The notes under the pieces: model-generated
The model's database searches: none
Told to the model about the DNA's origin: nothing
The model's input: only the letters and a program-made list of their open reading frames with translations
In this document: positions 46,223 to 58,200 of the stretch, piece after piece
How the letters are laid out: each line of letters starts with the position of its first letter
Numbering within the stretch: the first letter of the stretch is position 1
Position numbers and translations under genes: made by a program
NCBI GenBank assembly: GCA_037903355.1
Contig: JBAJFE010000026.1
Coordinates: 2,046,001-2,110,000, forward strand
Source of the DNA: Trichuris trichiura
Taxonomy: Eukaryota; Nematoda; Enoplea; Trichinellida; Trichuridae
Direction of reading: 5' to 3'
Length of the DNA stretch: 64,000 bases

Positions 46223-49200
46223 ATGAATTTTATTGCTGCCTTGGCGATATCTTTCTTTTGCCAACTGCCTGCAATTTTTTGTCGATTGAATCGCCATATC
46301 TTCTATGAAACGGTCACCTTGAAGAATCAATGCCAAAGCGCTGATGATGCGGTGTGGCCTCACTTTGAATCATGGCTTAAGGTGCAGACATTGGGAAAGT
46401 CTATCCTCTGGCATCAATTTGGTTCGTTGTTCGTCCGCCATGGAAATCTTTATTTCAAGAAACTGATATGTTTGGACCAGCCTTTAGAGCAAACCCTCAA
46501 CGGTGCGATTTATTCTTCTTTCAGTTTCTATCAGCCGTTTTTGGTGACTATAAAATTTGTTCCCCCTCAAACGCGTTCAAGGCGTAGAAGGCATTTTCAC
46601 CGAAAAGCCTGTGAACTTTTCCTGAATCAATCCCGCTACGAAGTGGACATACTGGAAGAAATCGAACCTCCTGTTCACGTACTGTCCATGAGAAATCATC
46701 GCGCGGCAGGGAGCTTCGCTGTTTTCAGCCTCACAGGAGTTAATAACCTGCAGAGCAGCTCTTTGTTTGCCATCAACCGAACATCCGGTGAAATCTTTAC
46801 CACTGGACGTCTTGATCGTGAGCAGGTGGACCGTCACATGCTCAGGGTTACTTGCACCGAAGTTAGTCACCCAAAACAGGCCGCCGTGGCGATTGTTATA
46901 GTAAGCGTTATTGATGTCAATGATCATAATCCCATATTTGAGCAGTCCAATTATGCCACCATGATCTCTGAGGCTGTAGAGCCTGGTACAAGCGTTCTGC
47001 ATGTTCACGCGCATGATGAAGATATTGGGCCCAATGGTCAGGTTGAGTACCACATAGCGCCAGGTCAGGGTAGCGCATCAGAGTTACCATTCATGCTTGG
47101 CGCTGACGACGGGGTACTTAGGGTACAGAAACCACTCGACCGCGAAACATGTGCTTTCTACCGTCTGGAGGTCAATGCATGTGATCGATCTTTGCCAGTC
47201 ACTTCTAGAAGATGTTCCAAAGCTTTAGTAGAGGTGACTGTTGACGATGAGAATGACAATGCGCCGCAGTTTGAAATGGAAAATTATTACGTCGAGATAA
47301 ACGAAGATGTCGATTTCAAAATTCGCCCTGTAATTACTCAAGTAGTGGCAACTGACCAGGATAGTGGCGAAAACGGCCAAGTACGTTATTCAATAGTTAG
47401 CGGCAATGCGGATTTGCGTTTTTCCATTGACTACATTACCGGTGAAGTGCGAGTTGTTGACAAATTGGACTACCGGCAGAAAAACCATTACGAGTTACTC
47501 ATTCGTGCCCAAGACGGTGGTCATCATTCTCGGTCAAACACCACATTGTTGGGCATACGAGTCCTGGACGTGAACGATCACCCTCCTCGATTCTATACAA
47601 CTCTTTTTCAAGAATCTGTCAAAGAAGATGTCCCAGTTGGACACCGAGTTTTGAGATTGATAGCTCACGACCCAGACAGCGGAAATAATGCTGAGATTCG
47701 ATATAGTATCTCGCCTCAACTGAACGCACAAAGTTTACCCCTACAGCTGGACGAGATCAGCGGTTGGTTATCGGTTGCAGAACCGCTGGATCACGAAGTT
47801 ATGCCCAGAATTGAATTTACGGTGCGGGCGCGTGATATGGGGCAGCCTTCTTTGCATTCTACCGCCCGAGTCATTATACATGTGCTTGACGTCAATGATA
47901 ACCCACCTTCGTTTCTCGAAAAGTTTATCAACGTCTCAGTTGAAGAAACGTCGCCAAGAGGCAAGCGACTTCTTCAAGTAAAGGCTTATGACCCTGACGG
48001 CTCGGATAGCAGACTAGACTATTCTATTGTTTCTGGAAACGATGATCGGATGTTCATTTTGTTGAACGATGAGAATAATGAGTGTTCCCTGGCCGTGGAT
48101 CAACAGTTGGACTATCGCACCAAAGCATTGTACTTTCTTGGCTTGAAAGTAACTGATAATGGTGGTCACTCAGATACGATGACTGTTCAAGTGCAAGTTT
48201 TGGATGTCAATTCGCCTCCAACGTTTTCCGAACAAGCAATTTCCGTACATATATCTGAAGCTGAGCCAGTTGGGTCCATTGTGACGGTTGTTCGAGCAGT
48301 TGACATGGACGACGGAGAAAATGCCAAGTTAAACTACACGATGGATACCAGCAGCGAGTATTTTTCAACTGACCCAGAAACTGGTGTTATTTCGTTAATT
48401 CATCCCCTTGACCGTGAAAATAACAGCAAGTTCGACTTGAAGATTTCTGCCACAGACAACGGTAGTCCCCCTCTTAGTTGCCAGATTGAAGTAGAGATAA
48501 TGATTGACGATGTTAATGACAACGCACCACGTTTTGTCGATTCTGTCTATCGCGTATCCGTATCCGAAGATACGCCAGTTGGTGCTAGTTTGATTCAGCT
48601 GACTGCAGTTGATGCAGACTACGGTTTAAATTCCCGTATAACCTATCATCTAGGTGTTGAAGGTAATGAAAACAATACCTTTCACATAGATGCCAATTCT
48701 GGAGTGATCAGATTAGCGTATTCGCTTGACCGAGAGACCATTGCTATTTATAACCTTACTGCTATTGCTGTTGACAAAGGCCAGCCGCCTTTGCTTGGTC
48801 AAGCTAGCGTGATTGTAACCGTTACAGACGTCAATGATAATCCTCCTAAGTTCCAACAAGACCAATACCAATTTGATGTGAAGGAAAATACTCCCCGCGG
48901 AACGGTTATAGGCCATTTATTAGCTGAAGATCCTGACGAAGGTTCCAACGCAGTGATGGTCTATAAAATATTTGGCGGAGAAGATGCTGCGTCATTTGAA
49001 ATTCATTCCACAGAGACGGAAACCCTTGGTGTCGACGTGCTCACCCGAACCGATTTAGATTTCGAAAGTGATCAGCGAACCTATCATTTCTATGTGCAGG
49101 CTAGCTCTGATGAACTTAGCTCGATCACTGAAGTGATCATCCGAGTTCTGGACGTGAATGACCACGCCCCTGTGTTAAATGACTTCAACGTGGTCATTTA

Positions 49201-52200
49201 CAACTATCAAGCTACTAACCAATGGTCACCCAGAAAGTGGAGCGGACTGGTCGGTAGAGTTCCTGCTTTTGATCTCGACATTAACGATACATTGCGCTAC
49301 CGGATCATCAGTGGCAATGAAGCAGAGCTTATTGAGCTTGACGAATCTAACGGCAACATGCGCCTTGCATCAGCTCTGAGCACAAACCGACCGATTCGAC
49401 TTTCTCTGCGGATTCTAGTCTCTGGTCAGGATAACTTTACTATTTCAATGTGTATTCTCATAATGCCTCTCGTGAGGTAATGTTCTTCTTCGAATGAGTT
49501 AACTCTAAGAAGAAGCGGGTGATCGATGCTTCCATGTCATGTCCTGAGTGCTCGTCGTTTGGTGTTTTATTGTTCATTAATACATTTCATTTATCCGAGC
49601 TCCCATAGATCAGAATAGTAGGACTATTGCGTCTACTGAGGAGGAAATGCATCGATCAATAACGGCAGATGAACCGTTAGTCATAGCCTCTTATTACTGG
49701 CATTAAGACCACTTTTGACCGGTGAAAGTCTACCTGTCCCTATTTGGAATGAATAATTAGCCACGCTTAAGAAAACTGAATTTTACGAAGCTGAAGTAGG
49801 CCTACGTGAATGCATTTCATTTGTCTAGTTCGTAAGAGGTCTTAACAACTGAATAGCCTGTCTTTTCTTTAGTTGGAAGCCATTTGGGGGATATTACTAC
49901 TCTCACGCGTACGTTCGCAGTACGCTTTTGTGGCGTAATTAGGCTGCACATAGTTTTGCTTCTTGGTGACTTTCTCGCGAAGTTCTTTTTGAGAAAGGCA
50001 TCAGCCCATAAACGATAAGATTTATGAAGGAAATGTTTAAAAAGAAACATGTTTACCGAATTTTGCATGAGTATTTATTGGTTTTCAAAAATCTATCCCT
50101 TTGGTCTTGACCTTCATACTGACCGAAATAAAGCTAAGGTAGTGCCTTCCTAACTTAGGGGATGATCACTTATTACGTTTATTTATGACTATCCTAAGTG
50201 AGTTTTACATTGTGGCTTCTTTATTTACAATCTGGTAGGAAGGCCAAAGCATTAGTTCACCTCAACGGTGCTCAGCTTGGTCATGTTTTTCAAACGTCTT
50301 AAGTTACGATTACTCAGCTGTTATTGTAATATAGCGCTAGAGAATCTAAAAAAAAAGTAAACTAAAACCGGTTTGAATGAAGCACCTGAAGCATGCACCG
50401 CCTTTTCGTTTTCTTATCCGTTTGTCTGGGCTGACGCGTTAAGAGAATAGCGTATGCATTTAGGTTTTTAATCACGTTCCATTGTCAACTTTGTTTAGCA
50501 CTTTTCAGATGGCATTAACAAGGTCGAAGCGACGTGCACTCTTATCGTGGAAACGATAACGGACAAGATTTTATTGAACAGCATCACCTTGCGTGCATTG
50601 GGTGTTACCGTAAACGCCCTGTTAACCCCGCTAGCTTACGGCAGACTGGTGGATGCCGTTGCTACACTGTTGCCTTCAAATCGTCAGGACGTCTTGCTGT
50701 TCAGCTTCAAGCAAGACGAAGAGATTGGTACAGAACCAGTGGTCAACATAAGTTTGGCGTTAAGAAAGTCTGGTAGTGATAATGCGATCAGGTCAGTCAG
50801 TGAGCTTATCTCACTAAAAATGCGAGGACTGCGGTGCAGTATGCTGCAGCGCACGGACAGGCATCTTAGGAATTTGATATTAATATTCCATTGCCTCCGC
50901 GCTATTTCAAAATAAGCAAGACGGTTTTGAATGAGTGCCTCTCTCAATTTAAAAGCATGATTTTTCCGTTAACAAAGATTCAGTCAGCTTCATGTCTGAG
51001 GGATGAATTGTGCGTAGCTTTCTTGGTACTAATGGTGGTGGAAAAGGGACCGCTCAGTCAACTTTGATTTTCTACCTTTCGAGCTGATAGTGTTACTTAA
51101 AAATAACGACGCCAGATGGTGACAGAGAAAAAAGTAAATTATTGGGATTGATTCAAATTTGCTACGCTTTGCGAGAACGAGCTGTAGTGAAGGTAGGAGA
51201 CGTCGAAGCAGTGAAGACGTTATTTCCAATCATTTAACTCTACTTTCTCTATACTGTTGTCTTATACAGATCATTTCTAAACTAAGCCTTTAAATATCTA
51301 TGGCGTTTAGGGTTCTCTTAAACCCAGCTTTTTTTATATAGCGCGTCAACTATCCGACATCCCACAGCAAGGCGACCTATCTTTGTTACGGGCAGTGACA
51401 GTTGCCCTTGCCTTGTCATCAGTGATGCTGTCGCTTTCACTGCGGGATAATAAACGATCCATTTCTTTCCTAGACATTGTCCTCTAATTTCCTGCTGTTT
51501 GAGCTCCAGATGTCAGAGGTTTTGTAAAGAAATATATTTAGCCCAAGGAACATTTTTTGTTCCACTCCTTGAAGCCACAAAGAAGCGCACTTTTCAAAAT
51601 CGCAACCTTGAGATTGGGTTTGCCGACAACAGACGGAATAGCTTGTGCGATTCAGCCAAGGTTTTGAAGCTCTAATATATTACCAAAACTTTATACTGAA
51701 TAATGGATTCTTTCTGCAATAGATCCAGCCCTGGATATTGTTGTATAAACTACGAATACGGTTTTCGGCTGTCGACTTGTTGACCAGCCAAGTTAAGCTG
51801 CTGAATAATCGTAGTTCCATTTTCAGCGGAGAAGAACTGCGTTCCCTCATATATTTGAATCAGAGAAATCTGTCAGCCGCCTTGCATTTTCCAATAGCCC
51901 CGTTGGAAGAGAATTTTTGCGTCAGAGAGCCGTGCATCAATTATGAGGCATGTCGAAGCGTTCTAAAGTTTAGCGGCGCCAACGATTTGATTGTAACGGA
52001 AAGTTTCGTGCTGCGACCGATTCATACGGTGACCACATTTTTGTGCGAGTGCCCCAAGGGATATTCAGGTGAGTGGCGAAGGATGGATGTGTAGTGCAGC
52101 ATCGTCTAAGAGACTCGAACTGAACCGTATAATTGCCCTGCAGCCATTGACCCTAATTTCGCTATTCGCTTTCTGGTAGAATAGACTACTTTGGTTTTAG

Positions 52201-55200
52201 GCTTAAGGCATCGCTCAGAATGTAACATTGAAGTCGATATGTGCTTCTCATCGCCCTGCCGTTCAGGTGGCACGTGCCTGTCAACGGAAAATGGCTACGT
52301 TTGCCAATGTCCTGAAGATTTCACGGGTAAGTGCGCTTCTAAAGGAAAGATGTAATTAAGTTTAGCACGTATGCGGTTGGCTTATTATATCGTTGCCAAA
52401 GGCCAGTTGTACATGCGGCAATTGGGTCGCGACAGACGCGTTATGAGGATCACACAATGTGGTCACCTCTTTTGGTCTTAGACGCTGCGTGAGTCACTGC
52501 TTAGCATTCTAGCCAGTTTTGATCGATGTACCGATGGGAATACGATCGGCTACGCGGTATCGAAAATTGTAAAGGGCATTCAATCAACGAGAATGAAAAA
52601 ATAGGTCGTAAATCTTTCGTAGCGCAATATAGTTCTTCTAATTTTGCTCGTAATGGAAGCCTCATCACATCGGTTTTCAAATGCCGATATCAATTTTGTC
52701 TTCAAATCCTACCGGGTCTGAAGAACATTATCGTTGCCATTAATTTTCTTCGACACTTTGTAGAATGCATAATGAAAACGTTCTTTAACAGAAAGGAAGT
52801 TATTAGGAACATGAGAAAAAATTTCTTCATATTCCATGGCGACGCAAGCTTGATTGTTTCTTTGCATTGGCGCAAGCTTGTAGGCGTACGTGTGCTACAA
52901 GTGCATCGACTCAACGGAAGGAACTGTCTTTAGCGTGTAAACATAATTAAATGTGCAGGTATTTGAATACATAACTTTTTTAACAGAACTATTGCCTTTC
53001 ATGTTGTAAAAGACTTTATTTTATGGTAGATGCCCATTTTAGCGTTACGGGTAATGGAGTGAACCCAGATGCTTCGATTAGGATGAATGAACGCTAAAAC
53101 GGGCACCTACCGTAAAATGAAATCTTTTACAATTTACAGTTAAGGAAATAAATATGCACATGTATGTAGTTTCTGCCAGGCCACTTAACTGAAATGGCTA
53201 TTTACTATGCATATTTGACTACTTCAGAGAGTAAGTAATGATTGTACGCCAGACGCAGTATGGATCCAATTTCCAGTACTCGTACCGTTATTCTTTCAGC
53301 TCACGCGGTACATTTCCAGCCGTAAATCGAATCTCTTAACTCTACATATGGGCTGCGGAGTTCTCTGCTTTTCAAATGGGGTTTCAGACGGTCTTTCCGG
53401 CAAGCCTAATTGTTTGTCGGAAGTAATACTTAGCCACCTGCTGTGTAGTTAGCAAAGTGCACGATTTAGTTGTAGTGGCCTGGTTGAGCTAATTATAGCA
53501 ATCGTTTATCATTATCTTTTTCTACTAAAGCAGCCTTTTCGCAGAAGCTTGCCACTTGGACCTTGAGCGAATGCATTGTAGTTTTGCGTATTGAACATAT
53601 GGTTGCTATTTTGAGCAAGTGCCAAAATTGAGTTAATGAGTGCTCCCTAAAACGTAATGGGATTTTAAAAAGTATGACGGCTGTCAATCCATGCGAAAAT
53701 GGATTAACAGTCATATCAGTTTGCCTATGCGTATTACGCATTATTTTTTTCATACTTAATAATCATAGGATTGCTGTGGACAACTTAATGTTAATGTACC
53801 GAGAGCATTCCTAATTTGTAATAAGTTTTAGACATGTGTTCTTCCTTGTTATATTGTTTCGCTGGCTGCTTAATAGTTATAAATAGTTTCCGGCCAATAT
53901 GGGCTCCTGTAAGGACTTTAGAATGGCATGATTTCTGTCGGTTATGATCTAGAAGCTTGCAGCAATGATGGCGATTAAGCAGCCCTTATGAAAAAAGGCA
54001 GCATGCCTTCAAAATTTAAGTTATAGACGGCCAGAAGCGTTCAAGGTTTTGGCTTCAGACTTGAATTACAAAACTTGCCCCCCTATCGTCCAGCTTTTGC
54101 CAATAAAGCGCTCAAGCATTTCCTTTTCATCATTATAGGTTAGCGTGAATAACCCACTTTAAAAGCTTCTGTTGCACGAAACATGAGCAGTCACGGAATC
54201 CTCAGATAATAAAAACTTTGATTATGGAATCGTCATCGACCATTACAAAAAGGAACAAAACTTTTTCGTTTGCGTGCAGTGCACTTGTTCGCAAACTGCC
54301 CGTCCGTTATTAAGGTTTACTTCCCAGATGAGGCAGACTATAAAATTCTGAATGAACTTCGTCCAACAAGGTTTCCCCAACTGCAACTGGCAAGGACACA
54401 ATGGCTTATTGTGCATGGAATGTTTCATGTACTTAAACTATTTTACATTCAGCATCAACAACATTTTACTTGTATGAAAAACGTTTAAGCAGCCTTACTT
54501 TAAGGAAAAAATTGTGAGTTACCAATTGCGAATTCATACTGCATCCCTTTCCTTTGTCGGGGTGGCTCAAGCTGTGAAATAGTTAATGGCAGGCAGGAAT
54601 GCAAGTACTGTCCGCATCCTGAACGTTGGCATAACCGTTTCTGTCAGCTGACTGCAAGAACTTTCAATGGAAATTCCTATGTTCAGTATCCAGCGCTTCA
54701 ACAACGTAGCCGCTTTAACATAACTTTCAGGTGCAGTATGCGTTTTGTTTTGCTCCTTTCTGAGCAGGCACATTTTTAAAGGTTCTCCACAAACCGACCT
54801 GATGGCCTGTTGCTATATGCCGGGTGCAATAAAATTGATATGGATTTCCTTGGATTGGAGCTCTCAGAGGGTCGTATAAAAGCATTTTTCTCGCTTGGTG
54901 AAGAAGTTCGTTCGGTAATCTTAAAAAGTGAGCAGACAGTGAACGACGGCGACTGGCACAAGTTGGAACTCCGACTACTAAATCAAGTATTCCGAATTTT
55001 ACTGTGGCAACTATGTTTTCAGAAAAAATGTTTAGACTATGACAGTAGCACTGGACGATTGTGACATATTTTTTGCTTTTCATCCGAAGAGAAAATTATA
55101 TTCTAGTCAATGCGCAGCAAAAGTGCATGCAAACTTGGAAAAAAAGTAAGTGAGAAAATTGGGAAGAAAAATTGAAAATATAGCATCTTCAGATGCGTTG

Positions 55201-58200
55201 ATCAGACAATTTCTTGCTATCGTTTTTTGGACCTCAGCAGTCCACTGTACGTGGGCGGATTGCCTCAACGAAACAAACAGAAGCGCTTCCGGCTCACTAC
55301 GACAGGCTTTACTGGCTGCATAAGTGACTTGCACATTGATCACAACTTAATTGATATGGACCGATTCGTGGATAACCATATGACAACTGCTGGTTGCTCT
55401 GGAATGAAAGCGTACTGCGAAGAGAATCCTTGCCTAAATGGAGCGACGTGCAACGATCGCTTGAATACCTATTCATGTGACTGTGCAGCGGACTTTTCCG
55501 GAAGAAACTGCTCTTATGGTAAGCTTACTATTTACGCACAACATCTTTTGAGGAATCGATAGCTTATAAATTGGGTTTTAGCTTTTTTGTTGTTTGTGTG
55601 ATGGGAAACTTGTTCAGTTGTCTCAGTGCAAGTCAAATATATTACAGTAAAACCCCCGTAAGTTGACCACCCAACGGACTGGGGAAAACTGGTCAACATA
55701 GTAGGTGGTCAATATAGGAAGTGGGTATAAGTGGCTCAGCTAACGTGCGGTCAAATCAACCGGCCAAAATTCGGTCAACTTAGGGAGGTGGTCACCATAT
55801 AGGAGTGGTCAACTTCAGGGGTTTTACTGTAATAATATGCGTGATTAACAGTGCATTAGTGGACTTGATGTAAAGTTTATATCTTTTGGCGCTAGTGACA
55901 TAGGCTGTTCTGAAAGCTACTACTTTCTGTATAATGCAAATAAACCTTGTTTTTCTGTAACCTTTAAGTTTCGTTTAGACAACTGGCCACGACTGATGAA
56001 ATATTAAAATAAGGGGCGTTCTTTTTACCCTTAATGTTTTTTTACTACCAACTTTTAGAAGTGGACGCAGCAACAAATTTGGCCAAGTTATCCAGTTATG
56101 TTTCCTACAACTTATCTGAACGGATATCAGTACCATTTGTATTTGGAATTGACTTTCGTACTAGTCAACCCGATGCGCATGTGTTGACGGCTGAATTACA
56201 AAGTGGTCAGCAGTTAGTACTTTCGGTATGTTTCGTTTCTGGATTGCATGCTCAATTTTAACAGAATACATCTTTTTAGGTAACTGATGAATTAGCGGGC
56301 GTTATCGTTGCATCAAAGCAGCACGTTTTGACACAGAGGTTGGTTAGTGATTCAAAATGGCATACATTAATTTGCCATGTCGAACCTAATTATCTTTTGC
56401 TCAGGCTTGATCACATTTATCAAACGGTAAGCTCTATATTGAATCAAATCATGCTGAGTATGTCCGTCACCTTAACTTTAAATTTTTAGAACGTAATTGT
56501 ACAGGACAAATTGGTTGGACATTTGAGCATGCTTTCATCTGGGTTCTCCAATGAAGACGTTGACCATACTGCAACAAAGTTCCGTGGTTGTTTGAAAGTA
56601 AGCGGCTATGAATATTATTAGCCATGTATTACCTTTTCCATTACTGTCAAAATCTGGTTGATTGTTGGAAAGCGAAAAGACTACGAAGATTTTAAGACTT
56701 GTAACATCTTGTCTTCCCCGTTTTTTTGTAGGAGGGAGAAATGATTTGAGCTTGCCAAGGATCACAGCCAGCTGGAGTATCCATAGGCTGTTAATCAATC
56801 CAAATTGCACCTCACTAATCCTCTTCCGCCAGCATAGGGAAAGTTACTTTTTAATTCTATGTTACAATGGACAAACAAAATTAAAAATTCGCTGGAATTT
56901 GGTTAATGCTTAATACTGCTTCATGCTTTCTAGAACAAACGTTTCTCTTTATCCAATTCCCATCCAACTTAAGCTCATTTTGCTGTCCGTCAGCGCGAGC
57001 TGGGCGCTTCCTGAAATCTCTCTAACCTTTCTCTTAATCTTTCAACAATTATTAGTTGTGAAAAAAAGTTCTCAGTGCTAAAGTTCTGCTTCGAAATTCT
57101 CTTTCACTGCGCAAGTTGGGGAATATCTTTCTTGTGGGCCTAACAAAGCAGAACACCTGCTTCACACCCACGAAAGAGTTTTAGTCAGTTTTACGTGACC
57201 AGTCTCTGTTTCATTGTGCATTTGTCATGGACTCCGGGAAGGCACATTTTCAAAATCTACCGTTTTTCCTTTTTAAACGAAAAAAGCGGTGAAAGCGAAG
57301 AAAATTTTGTGTGATAGTCTTGGCGATGGGATTGTGTCAGTAGCCACATGTCGAAGGTGGCATAGCCGTTTCCAGAGCAGGAGCATCGACATAAGCGACC
57401 AAGAGAAGTCAGAAAGCCTCTAGAAGATTGAACATGGAGATTTCCAGACCCTGCTGAATGATGACTCGCTATGACGATGATGTGCACCGTACCACCGTAG
57501 GTCTGCGTCTCCATGAAATGGGAGAGATACAGAAGTATGCCAATCGAGTGCTGCATTCATTATTAGGAACTGCCAAAACTGACAGTCTCAACACGTGCAA
57601 AGAACTGCTGAAAAGTCATAGGAAAAGAAGTTTTCTTTGGCGAATCATAATCAAGGGTGAAAAATAAATCATATATGGTAACCCCAAAAGAAAAAGCATT
57701 GGGTTGACCCGGGTGAAGCGACCACTTACACACCAAAAGTCAATGTCCATCGAAAAAAGGAGCTGCTCTGCGTATGCTGGGATTATGATAGTGTGCTCTG
57801 TCGTGAATTGCTGAAACCAGGTCACACAGTCACTGCTGCCGTCTACTGTTCTATCGCAAATCCTTCGAGAAAAGCTGCAGAAATATGCGTGTTACCAACG
57901 CCTTGTTCTTTTGTTGCACGACAACGCGCGACCTTCTGTTTCTTCAGTGACAAAAAACTATTCATCGGCTGAGTTAGAGCGAGTTGCTACATGCAGCATA
58001 TTCACCGGACGTTGCTCCATCAGATTATTACCTGTTTCAGTCCATGGCGCGTAGTCTATCAGGGCTGCAATTCAAAGAATACGCGGACATCAAAAAGTGG
58101 GTGGTTCGCTTCTTTGGATCGAAACCCCGGAGCGTCTAACGCAGATTCCCAAAGGGGGCCCCTGGGCCCCCTTGGGGGCCCAGGGGGAGTCCTCCTCTAA

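Noticed and set aside
50862..51064. Open frame EFDINIPLPPRYF... after an acceptor in CELSR intron 2
   Set aside because: No homology to CELSR at this position, and no donor of suitable phase links it to its neighbours.
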